Shown here: piece by piece, positions 8,541-16,629 of the stretch
Layout: each line of letters begins with the position of its first letter
Position numbering within the stretch: position 1 is the stretch's first letter
Source of the DNA: Bacillota bacterium
Lineage (GTDB): Bacteria > Bacillota > Clostridia > Peptostreptococcales > Anaerovoracaceae
Assembly (NCBI GenBank): GCA_017431785.1
Contig: JAFRKJ010000071.1
Coordinates: 1 to 64,000, forward strand
Length of the DNA stretch: 64,000 nt
Reading direction: 5' to 3'
Notes under the pieces: model-generated
The model's input: only the letters and a program-made list of their open reading frames with translations
The model's database searches: none
What the model was told of the DNA's origin: nothing
Program-made: the position numbers and the translations under genes

Positions 8541-10193
8541 CTATTCTTTTGTGAATGGGTCTTTCTTTACTCCAATGAAATACAATAACGCACCAAGTAT
8601 AATCATACCAATGCCGCCGTATCTTGCAATATGTATCATGCCCCAGAAATTGCTCATGATACCGCTTCCGTATGCTTCCAGATAGTATTCTTCTCCCCAT
8701 GATCCCATGTACCATGTCAGGAACAGGGATCCTAACAAGAGCAGTCCTCCTGCCATCATCGCAAAGATACCAATTCTAGGAATGTCACCCTGTGCTAATC
8801 CGGTGCCTTCATTAATTGGATGTCCAATAGGATCATTCACATAAAGACCACCATATATTTTCTTGAAGAAAATGTAGAACAGCACGGAACATATGATGCC
8901 TGTTAATCCGAGAAGGAAATATTCAGCACCATTAACAAGTACGCCAACAATTCCTACGAGAGATGGGGCAAGCATAATGTATAGTTCCATCGCCTTGCCT
9001 CCCTTGACATAGTAAGCGCCGCCTCTTTCTTCGACCGGATATTTTTTTCTCAGCTTTACAAATGCGAATGACATAACAATGATATACATCATACTCAGAG
9101 GACATGTTATTGTAACGATTACACTAAAGTCAAAGTTCATCATCAGCATTGTTACCGCTGCAACAATAAGTATTGGCCAGTAAGGAACTTTCCTGCTCTT
9201 TGACAGTTTCGTAAGGAAGTGCGGACAAAGATGGTCATCCGCAAGTACGAAGAAGCATCTTGAGCCTGCCATGATATATGAATTGAATATCGCAAACTGT
9301 GATATTACCGCTATGATAAGGAATATAACGCCCCAAATCGGTCCGAGGTGCTGTGTCAATACTGTAGCATAGTCGACATTTTCGGCTCCACCGACACCCC
9401 AGTACTCCCATTTGCCTACTGAAACAAGACCTGCAATTGTAGGGAGAATATAGCTCAAAATGATAATCGGTATTGCGATTTTGAACCCTTTAGGTATTAC
9501 TTCGGGGTTCGATACTTCTCCTGCGGTATACGCAACGCATGGATAGCCGCAGTACATCCATATACCGATACAGATCGATACTCCAATGCAACTGAATACG
9601 TCTGATCCTTCAGGTTTCATCGGAACCATCGGATTGTACTGCCAGTGGCAGAGCCCAACTACTATTACTACTGCAAAAGCAGCAAGTATCAGAATGGCAA
9701 ATATTGTGTCAATCAGTGCGACCTCTTTCATTCCTATGAGATTGATAACCGTAAAGACAACGATCATTCCCACCTTGAAAATCAGCATTCCTGTTGCAGA
9801 CATTGGAATAAACTTTGCCGCATAGCCTACCGCCAGGACTACAAACGATGCTTCGCCAAAATAGATAACCAAGATGTTCCACCAAGAAACAAAGAATCCC
9901 CACATTTCGCCAAAAGCCTCTTTTGTCCAGACGTAAAGAGCGTTTTCCTCCGGCATTAAAGCAGATAACTCCGAAACCGCACAACATGTTGGAATCGCCC
10001 AGAATAACGGTATTAGAACCAACATAATGAGTGTGATTCCCGGTCCACTACTTGAAATCATTTCCTCGATTCCAAATGCGCCAGCTGCAGTAAAACAATA
10101 AATCATAAACGCCATGGACCATTTACTCATTTTTCTCTTCTGCAGTCCCGCAACACCATCCACGTGTTGTGTGGTATTAAGATTGTTCTCCAT
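8541..10193 (-). CDS. APC-family amino acid/amine permease
   Basis: 550 residues, about 14 hydrophobic segments. The first helix region (MSKWSMAFMIYCFTAAGAFG, then IEEMISSSGPG) has the unwound-helix GxG-type loop typical of the APC superfamily. Conserved features include PEENALYVWTKEAFGEMWGF and AYTAGEVSNPEVIPKG, characteristic of amino acid permeases. Two extra C-terminal helices extend it beyond the usual 12-TM core. An AGGAGG site precedes the start. It is operon-coupled to a DUF3237-like gene and to the amidohydrolase, so the likely cargo is the amidohydrolase substrate or product; this is inference. Confidence 0.88.
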   Translation of the reverse strand: MENNLNTTQHVDGVAGLQKRKMSKWSMAFMIYCFTAAGAFGIEEMISSSGPGITLIMLVLIPLFWAIPTCCAVSELSALMPEENALYVWTKEAFGEMWGFFVSWWNILVIYFGEASFVVLAVGYAAKFIPMSATGMLIFKVGMIVVFTVINLIGMKEVALIDTIFAILILAAFAVVIVVGLCHWQYNPMVPMKPEGSDVFSCIGVSICIGIWMYCGYPCVAYTAGEVSNPEVIPKGFKIAIPIIILSYILPTIAGLVSVGKWEYWGVGGAENVDYATVLTQHLGPIWGVIFLIIAVISQFAIFNSYIMAGSRCFFVLADDHLCPHFLTKLSKSRKVPYWPILIVAAVTMLMMNFDFSVIVTITCPLSMMYIIVMSFAFVKLRKKYPVEERGGAYYVKGGKAMELYIMLAPSLVGIVGVLVNGAEYFLLGLTGIICSVLFYIFFKKIYGGLYVNDPIGHPINEGTGLAQGDIPRIGIFAMMAGGLLLLGSLFLTWYMGSWGEEYYLEAYGSGIMSNFWGMIHIARYGGIGMIILGALLYFIGVKKDPFTKE

Positions 10194-10230
10194 TTTGCAC
10201 CTCCTAACAGCGTTCTATGATAATCAACTA

Positions 10231-10674
10231 TCAAACCATATATATTTCCATCTTGACGCCATCCCACTTATTGATTTCGGCATCAACGGTGAAAATCTTT
10301 CGCTCAAGAAATTTCAATCGCTCTTCACTCGTGTGAAAGCGCATGGTCCCCTTATAGTAATACTCTGATTTATCAACGGTTTTACCGTCCACCATACTTT
10401 GTTCAAGGTCTGGATCTAAATTGAGAATTAGATTTCCTTCCGAATAGATGTAACCGCCATTTTCCTCTTTTAATACCATATCGAATTTGACATCGTTGTT
10501 ATCATCATCTTTCGTGCATAAAGTGATTCCTGAACCAACGGGTTCAATTATCCCATTCAACTGTCCTGAAAAATCTCCCCCTGCAGTTGCAAAGATGACT
10601 ACATAACCGATATCCGTATCTTCTAAAATGTATTCCTGCCCACGTTTCCAGTTCAATGCAAATATTTTTTTCAT
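10231..10674 (-). CDS. DUF3237-like small beta-barrel protein
   Basis: 147 residues from ATG 10674, preceded by GGAGGAGATT. A start 18 bases earlier would place this binding site inside the gene and is less likely. The sequence pattern fits DUF3237: a GGDFSGQLNGIIEPVGSGI core, then YYYKGTMRFHTSEERLKFLE and a closing strand (VKMEIYMV). It has no signal peptide and is presumably cytosolic. It is the first gene of an operon with an APC permease, amidohydrolase and AraC regulator. The family has no settled function; binding or handling of the transported compound is a guess. Confidence 0.6.
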   Translation of the reverse strand: MKKIFALNWKRGQEYILEDTDIGYVVIFATAGGDFSGQLNGIIEPVGSGITLCTKDDDNNDVKFDMVLKEENGGYIYSEGNLILNLDPDLEQSMVDGKTVDKSEYYYKGTMRFHTSEERLKFLERKIFTVDAEINKWDGVKMEIYMV

Positions 10675-10800
10675 TTTTCTAATCTCCTCCATTTTTAGTC
10701 TAAATAAAAGAAAAGCAATCCGATAGTGCGTTTATTGCTTTTATCGCTTAAAAATTGCTTTATTACAATACATTATTACTATTGGTTAAAGAACAGGCGA

Positions 10801-10844
10801 AGGATCGATTGCAGGATAGCGGGGAGGATCGAATGCGGGATAGC
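10801..10844. repeat. Two-copy 20-bp tandem repeat upstream of the DUF3237 operon
   Basis: AGGATCGATTGCAGGATAGC (10801-10820) recurs as AGGATCGAATGCGGGATAGC (10825-10844), 24 bases apart. It lies about 130 bases upstream of the operon start and could be an operator for the AraC protein, which commonly binds direct repeats. The role is unproven. Confidence 0.4.
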
Positions 10845-10872
10845 CTGGTTAGTCGGGGTAGTAACACACGAA

Positions 10873-10896
10873 GGGCGGGAGCTGAAGCTCCCGTCC
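10873..10896. terminator. Terminator after the decarboxylase gene
   Basis: GGGCGGGAGCT against AGCTCCCGTCC forms a GC-rich hairpin just beyond the decarboxylase stop at 10923. The T-rich side (TTGTTTCG) is on the plus strand, but the position fits termination of the minus-strand antiporter/decarboxylase operon. Confidence 0.55.
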
Positions 10897-10922
10897 TTGT
10901 TTCGTTCTAATCCTTTGTTATG

Positions 10923-12380
10923 CTACTTCACCACTCTTATCCCATCCAGACTTCCGCCTCGGACGCCGTGGAGGTGGATGCCTTGCTGCTGCTGGCTGGT
11001 CAGGAAGGTCCAGACTTCGTCGTTGATGACTTCGCCGGGGCAGATGGCGGGGATGCCGGGTGGGTATGGGACGATCATGTCGACGCAGACGCGGCCTTTG
11101 GCGTCGGCCCATGCGATTTTTTCGTATGGGGCGGTGTAGGCTTCGCGCGGGGTCATTGCAGCCGGCGGCATGGCCGGGAGTTTGTTCTTCCAGCCAGAGA
11201 GCGGCGGGTTGCCGGCGAAGCGTTCGGATATCTCACGGCAGGCTGTGATCAGGCTGTCGATGTCGCCCCGTACGGCGCCGAGTCCAGGGAAGCCGGCGGC
11301 GTAGTAGTTGTCGGAGAACTCGGTGTGGATCTCGTATTCTTTCGCCAAGATGGACTGCAGCTCATATCCGGTGATCCCGAGATCCTTGGCCGAGATAACC
11401 AAACGGCTCGGCTCAATCGCAGAAATGTGGTGCTTGCCTTCGAAGCTTTTGTCTACGATGGAGAATCCGGGGATCTTCCGAATCGAATCATGCCCATACT
11501 GAATGAGTTCGAGCAGGTCGTCCAATGCTTCCCTGCCGTGCAGGGCCATGTACTGCCGTGCGAGGTCCAGGGAGATGACGAGCAGGCCCGAGGCGCTTGT
11601 GTTCTGCATCATCTGCATGTTGAAGCGAATGCGGGTGGTGTCGATCAGATCGCTGTTCACGTGGAGCATGGAGCTCTGCTGCAAAGATCCGGAGACTTTG
11701 TGCGTGCTCTGTGTGACGATATCCGCGCCGCACTCCAAGGCGCCCTTTGGGTACTTATCGTTAAAGTACACATGGTTACCGTGGGCTTCATCCACCATGT
11801 GGATACCATCGTGTCGATGCACGACAGAGGATATGGCGGTCAGGTCACTGTAGACGCCGTGGTATGTCGGCACAACAGAAATTACTGCCTTTGCATCGGG
11901 GTTCGCGGCGTATACCCGTTCTACTTCTGAAGGATCCATGCCTCCGATGATTCCATACTCATCGTAGACATCAGGAATCGCGTAGACGGGAACTGCGCCA
12001 CTCACAATCAGTCCGTAGATGACGGACTTGTGGCAGTTCCGCGGCACGATGATTTTGTCGCCTTCCGAAACGAGGGAACAGATTGCCGCGATATTCGCCG
12101 CAGAAGTTCCATTCACACTGAAGAAGGTCTCCTTCGCGCCCCAAGCGTCGGCCGCCAGTTCCTGGGCTTCCAAGATAGCGGATTCGGGTTCGTAGAAATC
12201 GTCCTGGCCAGGCAGATCACTGATGTCCATCCGGAAGATGTTCTCGCCTACGTAGTCTTTCCACTTCTGGCTGATGCCTTTGCCTTGGCCGTGGGCCGGC
12301 ATGATCATAGAGACGATGTCTTTTTTCGCGTAGTCGAGCGTAATATCAAAAATGGGAGCCCTGGTGTGATCCAGTTTCAT
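10923..12380 (-). CDS. Orn/Lys/Arg-type PLP-dependent decarboxylase
   Basis: 485 residues of the fold-type I Orn/Lys/Arg decarboxylase family, the short form found in Bacillota (Bacillus SpeA is of similar length). The PLP site is visible: FSVNGTSAANIA near residue 88, MVDEAHGNHVYF near 197 with the aspartate that contacts the pyridine nitrogen, and STHKVSGSLQQSSML near 230 with the Schiff-base lysine. The C-terminal small domain ends with PYPPGIPAICPGE. It makes a polyamine or cadaverine from a basic amino acid; which one cannot be read from the sequence. It follows an NhaC-family antiporter by 18 bases, under the same sigma-54 promoter. Confidence 0.9.
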   Translation of the reverse strand: MKLDHTRAPIFDITLDYAKKDIVSMIMPAHGQGKGISQKWKDYVGENIFRMDISDLPGQDDFYEPESAILEAQELAADAWGAKETFFSVNGTSAANIAAICSLVSEGDKIIVPRNCHKSVIYGLIVSGAVPVYAIPDVYDEYGIIGGMDPSEVERVYAANPDAKAVISVVPTYHGVYSDLTAISSVVHRHDGIHMVDEAHGNHVYFNDKYPKGALECGADIVTQSTHKVSGSLQQSSMLHVNSDLIDTTRIRFNMQMMQNTSASGLLVISLDLARQYMALHGREALDDLLELIQYGHDSIRKIPGFSIVDKSFEGKHHISAIEPSRLVISAKDLGITGYELQSILAKEYEIHTEFSDNYYAAGFPGLGAVRGDIDSLITACREISERFAGNPPLSGWKNKLPAMPPAAMTPREAYTAPYEKIAWADAKGRVCVDMIVPYPPGIPAICPGEVINDEVWTFLTSQQQQGIHLHGVRGGSLDGIRVVK

Positions 12381-12398
12381 ACGTATCCCACCTTTCAG

Positions 12399-13778
12399 TT
12401 AAAATACAAAGCCACAGATCAGATACAGGATGACGGAACCGATTCCGCTGATCGCTGCGAATGGGAACTGTGTCGTAAAGTGCTCGATGTAGCTGATTCC
12501 GGTAACCTGTGATGTCAGGATACTTGCATCCTCGAACGGGCATGAGTGGCTGCCAAATCCGGAGCCGGCGAGGATCGCACCGACGACGAGGTATGGATTC
12601 GCTCCTACTGCTGCCGCAAGCGGAATGAGGATCGGAATCGAAACTGCGACCATTCCCCAGCAGCTTACTGTTACAAAAGCAAGCACGGCTACAATGACGA
12701 ATGTCAAAGCCGGGAACAGGTTCGGGCTCAGGAAGCTCGCCGTGGTCTCAATGATGTAGTCCGCAATCTTCAGGTCTGTAAATCCGAGTCTTGCGAATAC
12801 GGCGATTGCACAGATGACGACGAGCGGCATGCTGCTCGCAAAACCATCCAGGATGCTGTCGCAAAGATCATTGAAGCTCAGCGTTCTCGCAATCAGCATG
12901 AACAGGATGAGAAGCGCATTTGCTGCAATCAGTCCGTACAGGATATCATCCTGCCAGATGGTCACTACAATCAGAAGCAGTACCGGCAGAATGAAGAACC
13001 ACATATTGCCGTCTTCATACTTTTCGTCTACATTGGCATGCTCTCCGCTGATGATGTCTTCGTTGACGGCCAGCTTGGCGCTTTCGTCCGAGACGAGCTT
13101 TCCTCCTGCTGCACGTTCAAAGGCATGTTTCATCGGTCCAAATTTCGGAATGACTCCGAGAATTACGAACGGAACGACCAGGATGGTCAGCCATGCGTAG
13201 AAGATGAACGGAATCGAGTGACAGTAGATGCTCATGCCGGATCCCAAATCGGCGTACTCGGCCTGCTCTCCGATGATGACAGAGAAGAATACAGCCCAGG
13301 TCGAAAGCGGGATCAACAGGCATACCGGCGCGGCGGTCGAGTCGACGACGTAGCCGAGCATTTCACGAGGAATGCCGTTCTTGTCGGTGACCTTTTTCAT
13401 GAGCGAACCAACAACGAGGATGTTGAGGTAGTCGTCCATGAAGATAATCAGACCGGCGATCCATGCTGCGATCAGGGATTTCTTAGGGGTGTTCGCCCAG
13501 CGCATCATGAAGTTCGCCATGCCGTTGACTGCTTTGGATTTTCCCAGCAAAGCTGTCAGGCTGCCGAGGAACAGACAGACGAGCAGGAGCCAGATCAGGT
13601 CTTCGTCCGCAAGTGATTCGTACAACGCATCAATCATCGGATTGAAGAAGTGGACTCCGTTGAGCATGATATAGCAGACGCATGCACCAACAAGCAGTGA
13701 AGCGATGCCTCTGCGTGTTATAATTGCCATAGCGATGATGATCGCAATCGGCAACAGACACAAAATACCAAAGTCCAT
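12399..13778 (-). CDS. NhaC-family antiporter
   Basis: 459 residues, about 11 to 12 membrane helices, with the NhaC/ion-transporter-superfamily features: FFNPMIDALYESLADEDLIW early on, FLGSLTALLGKSKAVNGMANF, MDDYLNILVVGSLMKKVTDK, and the late ILAGSGFGSHSCPFEDASIL loop. NhaC proteins exchange Na+ for H+, and several relatives move amino acids or their decarboxylation products. Because it is co-transcribed with a basic-amino-acid decarboxylase, substrate/product exchange or pH homeostasis is plausible, but this is inference. AGGAGG precedes the start; a sigma-54 promoter lies 56 bases upstream. Confidence 0.85.
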   Translation of the reverse strand: MDFGILCLLPIAIIIAMAIITRRGIASLLVGACVCYIMLNGVHFFNPMIDALYESLADEDLIWLLLVCLFLGSLTALLGKSKAVNGMANFMMRWANTPKKSLIAAWIAGLIIFMDDYLNILVVGSLMKKVTDKNGIPREMLGYVVDSTAAPVCLLIPLSTWAVFFSVIIGEQAEYADLGSGMSIYCHSIPFIFYAWLTILVVPFVILGVIPKFGPMKHAFERAAGGKLVSDESAKLAVNEDIISGEHANVDEKYEDGNMWFFILPVLLLIVVTIWQDDILYGLIAANALLILFMLIARTLSFNDLCDSILDGFASSMPLVVICAIAVFARLGFTDLKIADYIIETTASFLSPNLFPALTFVIVAVLAFVTVSCWGMVAVSIPILIPLAAAVGANPYLVVGAILAGSGFGSHSCPFEDASILTSQVTGISYIEHFTTQFPFAAISGIGSVILYLICGFVF

Positions 13779-13833
13779 TGTTGATAACCTCCTTACTGAA
13801 TTCGTTTATAATGACGATAATACCTACTTTTTA

Positions 13834-13849
13834 AGCAATAGCTGTGCCA
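13834..13849 (-). promoter_or_regulatory. Sigma-54 (-24/-12) promoter of the antiporter/decarboxylase operon
   Basis: The minus strand reads TGGCAC-AGCTA-TTGCT, an exact match to the TGGCAC-N5-TTGCW consensus. It lies 56 bases upstream of the antiporter start, and the gene of a sigma-54 activator is the next gene upstream. Confidence 0.88.
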
Positions 13850-13930
13850 TTACACAGCAATTTACAGGACGCTGCGGAAGCCTTGATTCCCAAGCTCTCC
13901 GAGCATTCGCACATATAATGCAAAATTTAC

Positions 13931-13968
13931 AAAAAAATGTTCTGATTGCAAAACTGCAATCAGAACAT
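13931..13968 (-). terminator. Terminator of the sigma-54 activator gene
   Basis: A perfect 14-bp stem (ATGTTCTGATTGCA against TGCAATCAGAACAT) with a 4-base loop is followed on the minus strand by seven T residues. It starts 18 bases beyond the stop of the activator gene. Confidence 0.85.
13945..13960. promoter_or_regulatory. Candidate activator binding dyad (UAS) inside the terminator stem
   Basis: ATTGCA-AAAC-TGCAAT, centred about 103 bases upstream of the -24 element at 13849, where sigma-54 activators usually bind. The same ATTGCA-N4-TGCAAT dyad occurs at 15449-15464 upstream of the activator gene itself. The sequence also forms the top of the terminator hairpin. Confidence 0.5.
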
Positions 13969-13985
13969 ACTGATGCTAGCGAACA

Positions 13986-15368
13986 TCAACGGGTTTTGAT
14001 GCCGTATTTCTTCAGTTTTCTGGAAATTGTTGCAGCATCCACGGATAAGACATTGGCTATTTCCTTGCCGCTCTTGTATTTTTCGTAGTACTGCATGAGG
14101 ATTTCCTGCTCATACCGATCCATGATTTCTTTCAGACTGAGACCCTCAGGCGCAACAACTGCTTCAGGAGTCGCACCGTTGATCTGCCGGTAAAGCTGGA
14201 ATCTCGTGATGGCGTTCCCATCGTGATTGATCATTACACGCTCGATGGTGTTTCTCAGTTCCCGGATATTTCCCGGCCAGTTGTATTCCTCAAGAATCGG
14301 GAAGGCATCGCTCTGGATGCTTTTATTCATGCCGTATTTGTTATTGAAGATATCGACAAAGAGACGCGCAAGAGGACGGATGTCTTCTTTTCGGCTTCTC
14401 AGTGGCGGGACTTCGATCGATGCAACATTAAGTCTGTAATAAAGATCTTCTCTGAATTCGCCACGATCCATAGCTTGCTTCAGATCAATGTTTGAAGCTG
14501 CAATGATCTTGACGTCTACTGTTTTTACTTCGTTGCTTCCAACACGACGAATCTCCTTGTCCTGCATGAAGCGCAGTAGTTTCGCCTGCATGGATATGGG
14601 CAGATCTCCAATTTCATCGAGGAAGATGGTGCCTCCATCAGCAGCTTCGAAAAGACCCATCTTGCCGCTGCGTTCCGCGCCTGTAAAAGAGCCTTTCTCA
14701 TATCCGAAGAGTTCGGATTCAATAAGGGTTTCCGGAATAGCTGCGCAGTTGACCTTGATGAATGCCTTATCCTGTCTGGAGCCGTTCTTATAAATGTAGT
14801 CAGCAATCATTTCCTTACCGGTTCCGGACTCACCCTGAATCAAAACAGTAGCGTCAATCTTGCCAATTCGCTCAGCCTTTTGAAGAACGTGCTTCATAAG
14901 CAGGCTTTCAGCAACGATATCGCCTGATAAATCATGTTTGTTCATAAACTCCAGTCGGGTCTGATACTTCTGATTTATTTCATTGCTCTCGCTCAGCAGT
15001 GTTTCTAGCTCAATTGTTTCGCTGATATCACGCTCCGTGCTGACAATCAGAACCATCTTGCCGTCTTTGTAAATCGGTACACCGGTGATATAAAGCTGCC
15101 CGCCATCACCAAGATGCTGAATCAGGCTTTCCTCCTTACCGCTCTGTGCAACCCGGAAAGAATCGGACTCTTCTACGTAGCCCATGCCCATGAGCTCGCG
15201 CATATTCTTGCCGACGACCTCGTCCTTCGTCATGCCGCCTGTCTTGCAGCACTCATCGTTCATGGTAATGGTATTGCCTTTTTCATCGGTGATGTAAATG
15301 CCGACGCGAATGCTGTCGAGCAACTCCTGAACCGAAATGCCGGAATCCCTCAGAATCTTATCAAGCAT
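13986..15368 (-). CDS. Sigma-54-dependent activator with PAS sensor
   Basis: 460 residues. A PAS domain lies at about 10-115 (SIRVGIYITDEKGNTITMND; VVGKNMRELMGMGYV). The AAA+ domain lies at about 140-375, with Walker A GESGTGKE, the sigma-54 contact loop ESELFGYEKGSFTGAE (GSFTGA for the common GAFTGA), Walker B GTIFLDEIGDLP, and LRFMQDKEIRRVGS. A Fis-type HTH ends the protein (SGKEIANVLSVDAATISRKL). PAS binding of a small metabolite is the probable signal. It lies directly upstream of the antiporter/decarboxylase operon, which has a matching sigma-54 promoter, so that operon is the likely target. Confidence 0.93.
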   Translation of the reverse strand: MLDKILRDSGISVQELLDSIRVGIYITDEKGNTITMNDECCKTGGMTKDEVVGKNMRELMGMGYVEESDSFRVAQSGKEESLIQHLGDGGQLYITGVPIYKDGKMVLIVSTERDISETIELETLLSESNEINQKYQTRLEFMNKHDLSGDIVAESLLMKHVLQKAERIGKIDATVLIQGESGTGKEMIADYIYKNGSRQDKAFIKVNCAAIPETLIESELFGYEKGSFTGAERSGKMGLFEAADGGTIFLDEIGDLPISMQAKLLRFMQDKEIRRVGSNEVKTVDVKIIAASNIDLKQAMDRGEFREDLYYRLNVASIEVPPLRSRKEDIRPLARLFVDIFNNKYGMNKSIQSDAFPILEEYNWPGNIRELRNTIERVMINHDGNAITRFQLYRQINGATPEAVVAPEGLSLKEIMDRYEQEILMQYYEKYKSGKEIANVLSVDAATISRKLKKYGIKTR

Positions 15369-15448
15369 AGTAGCCTCCGTGTGTGAATTGGAATACTGAG
15401 TTTTGTTATGATTATGATAACGGGATGATTGTAATTATGCAAGTAGAA

Positions 15449-15464
15449 ATTGCAGAGTTGCAAT
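15449..15464. promoter_or_regulatory. Candidate activator binding dyad upstream of its own gene
   Basis: ATTGCA-GAGT-TGCAAT, flanked by A/T to extend the dyad to 9 bases per arm. It lies about 80 bases upstream of the sigma-54 activator start and matches the dyad at 13945-13960 in both arms. Confidence 0.5.
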
Positions 15465-15510
15465 TATCGCTGTTGATTGTCCACATTCACCAAATAGTTG
15501 TACTTTGAAT

Positions 15511-15540
15511 AAAAACGCTCACCGCGGTGAGCGCTTTTTT
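15511..15540. terminator. Palindromic hairpin, copy of a repeated terminator module
   Basis: CGCTCACC-GC-GGTGAGCG is flanked by A5 and T6, so it can terminate in both directions. The hairpin and about 20 bases after it (GATTGAGGATAT) recur at 16562-16604. Confidence 0.65.
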
Positions 15541-15669
15541 GATGATTGAGGATATGATCATTGTTCAGCAACAAATCAATTCAAAAAACTCTTTAATTGT
15601 TGCGCATTCATTAAGCAGTCTTATGACACGATGGGTGATTACATATCACGTATTACCACATTTCAAAGC

Positions 15670-15701
15670 AAAAAGCGCCCACTTCGTATGGGCGCTTTTT
15701 T
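15670..15701. terminator. Hairpin terminator
   Basis: AAAAAGCGCCCA against TGGGCGCTTTTT with a 7-base loop, symmetrical A and T runs. It is probably bidirectional. Confidence 0.65.
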
Positions 15702-15820
15702 GGGGGTATGCCTAGAGGCGTTTAATCTGTCTCTGCTATGCTGCCACAGGATTCACCATTCCTCCAGACGACGTTTAACCGCCGCTATCTTTCTTCCGCA
15801 GCTATTTTTCCCATACTAAA

Positions 15821-15868
15821 ACCTCCCAGATAAACAGTTTTTTTATTTCAACTGTATATCTGGGAGGT
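15821..15868 (-). terminator. Long hairpin after the VanZ-like gene
   Basis: ACCTCCCAGATAAACAGTT pairs with AACTGTATATCTGGGAGGT (one mismatch) around a T-rich loop, followed by TTTTAG on the minus strand. It lies 44 bases after the VanZ-like stop. Confidence 0.65.
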
Positions 15869-15911
15869 AGCATATCATCAGCTGGCGATCTTTCTTTATT
15901 CCTATAATCTA

Positions 15912-16310
15912 TTATCTATTTCTCTTCCACAACGCAATCATCAGCACCCCACACAGCACGCCTGCTGCATCGATGCATATGTCCCTGACCTCACAGCTCC
16001 TGCCGGCAACGAACAACTGATGGAATTCATCCGTCACAGCATATGCAGCGCCTACTGCCCACGCAAGTAATCCGGGCAACCGCACCTCGCTGAACATCAG
16101 CATCGCACTTCCGCCCAACACCAAGTACTCCGTGAAATGGGCACATTTCCTTACTGCAAAACCAGCACTGCCCGCATCCACATCAAACAGCGCCACCAGA
16201 ATCTGCACGATGAAGTTGCTTTCATTGCTCGACAGATCCCCAGGCAGCGCCGACTGGATGAAAATAAAAGCCATAATGATGAGCGTTGTGATTAGGTATT
16301 TGCGTTGCAT
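15912..16310 (-). CDS. VanZ-like membrane protein
   Basis: 132 residues, four membrane helices. VanZ-family marks are FIQSALPGDLSSNES after helix 1, RKCAHFTEYLVLGG, and the central AYAVTDEFHQLFVAGRSCEVRDICIDAAG, where the DEFHQ...R.....D...D/N pattern is the family signature. VanZ relatives affect glycopeptide tolerance in some Bacillota; the mechanism is unknown. The gene seems monocistronic, with a terminator after it. The second half of this gene and about 35 bases of its 3' flank are duplicated at 40703-40975. Confidence 0.85.
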   Translation of the reverse strand: MQRKYLITTLIIMAFIFIQSALPGDLSSNESNFIVQILVALFDVDAGSAGFAVRKCAHFTEYLVLGGSAMLMFSEVRLPGLLAWAVGAAYAVTDEFHQLFVAGRSCEVRDICIDAAGVLCGVLMIALWKRNR

Positions 16311-16629
16311 TGTTTTGAATAAATATTTTTTCGCTTTTCATAAGATTATTTGCAATATTCCAGCTTCGTTTATTATAACATCAACCCATTTCCCTTTGGG
16401 GTCAATACAAATTGTGTTCAACTATATGCTATATGCAAAAGCACTGAAATCCATAAATGACATAGTGCAGACACAAGAGACACAATGATCATCAAAAATA
16501 CGACCCAGAAGATTGATCCCCGGACACCTCGTACTACCCGATACTTTCTAATCACAAGAAAAAGCGCTCACCGAGGTGAGCGCTTTTTGAGGATTGAGGA
16601 TATAATCTTTTTATGATTTGTCCCATGCT
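16311..16629. other. Intergenic region, 319 bp
   Basis: No gene is supported. It contains the VanZ promoter region and the terminator hairpin of the NCS1 permease operon at 16559-16588. Nothing else stands out. Confidence 0.5.
16559..16588 (-). terminator. Terminator of the hydroxylase/NCS1 permease operon
   Basis: AAAAAGCGCTCACC against GGTGAGCGCTTTTT with a one-base overlap loop (GAG). It lies 42 bases after the permease stop. With the following bases (GAGGATTGAGGATATAATC) it repeats the module at 15516-15557. Confidence 0.75.

Larger units (their letters stand above)
15369..15911. other. Intergenic region, 543 bp, rich in hairpins
   Basis: No gene is supported. It holds the activator promoter region with the dyad at 15449-15464 and three hairpins (15511-15540, 15670-15701, 15821-15868). 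A short frame on the minus strand (about 15765-15815, ending RKIAAVKRRLEEW) looks like the tail of a lost gene but has no start. Confidence 0.5.

Noticed and set aside
10920..11930. Long plus-strand open frame (about 336 codons) opposite the decarboxylase
   Set aside because: It is the antisense shadow of a well-conserved PLP enzyme with higher GC; it has no ribosome binding site and its composition (Asp/Gly/Val rich) reflects codon complementarity.
12546..13616. Long plus-strand open frame (about 356 codons) opposite the NhaC-family antiporter
   Set aside because: Antisense of a membrane protein; the translation is full of Asp, Arg, Gln and Cys and has no domain pattern.
15765..15815. Short minus-strand peptides after the VanZ terminator, considered as a leader peptide or small gene
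   Set aside because: The ATG frame closes after 9 codons and the longer frame has no start codon; neither is supported as a gene.
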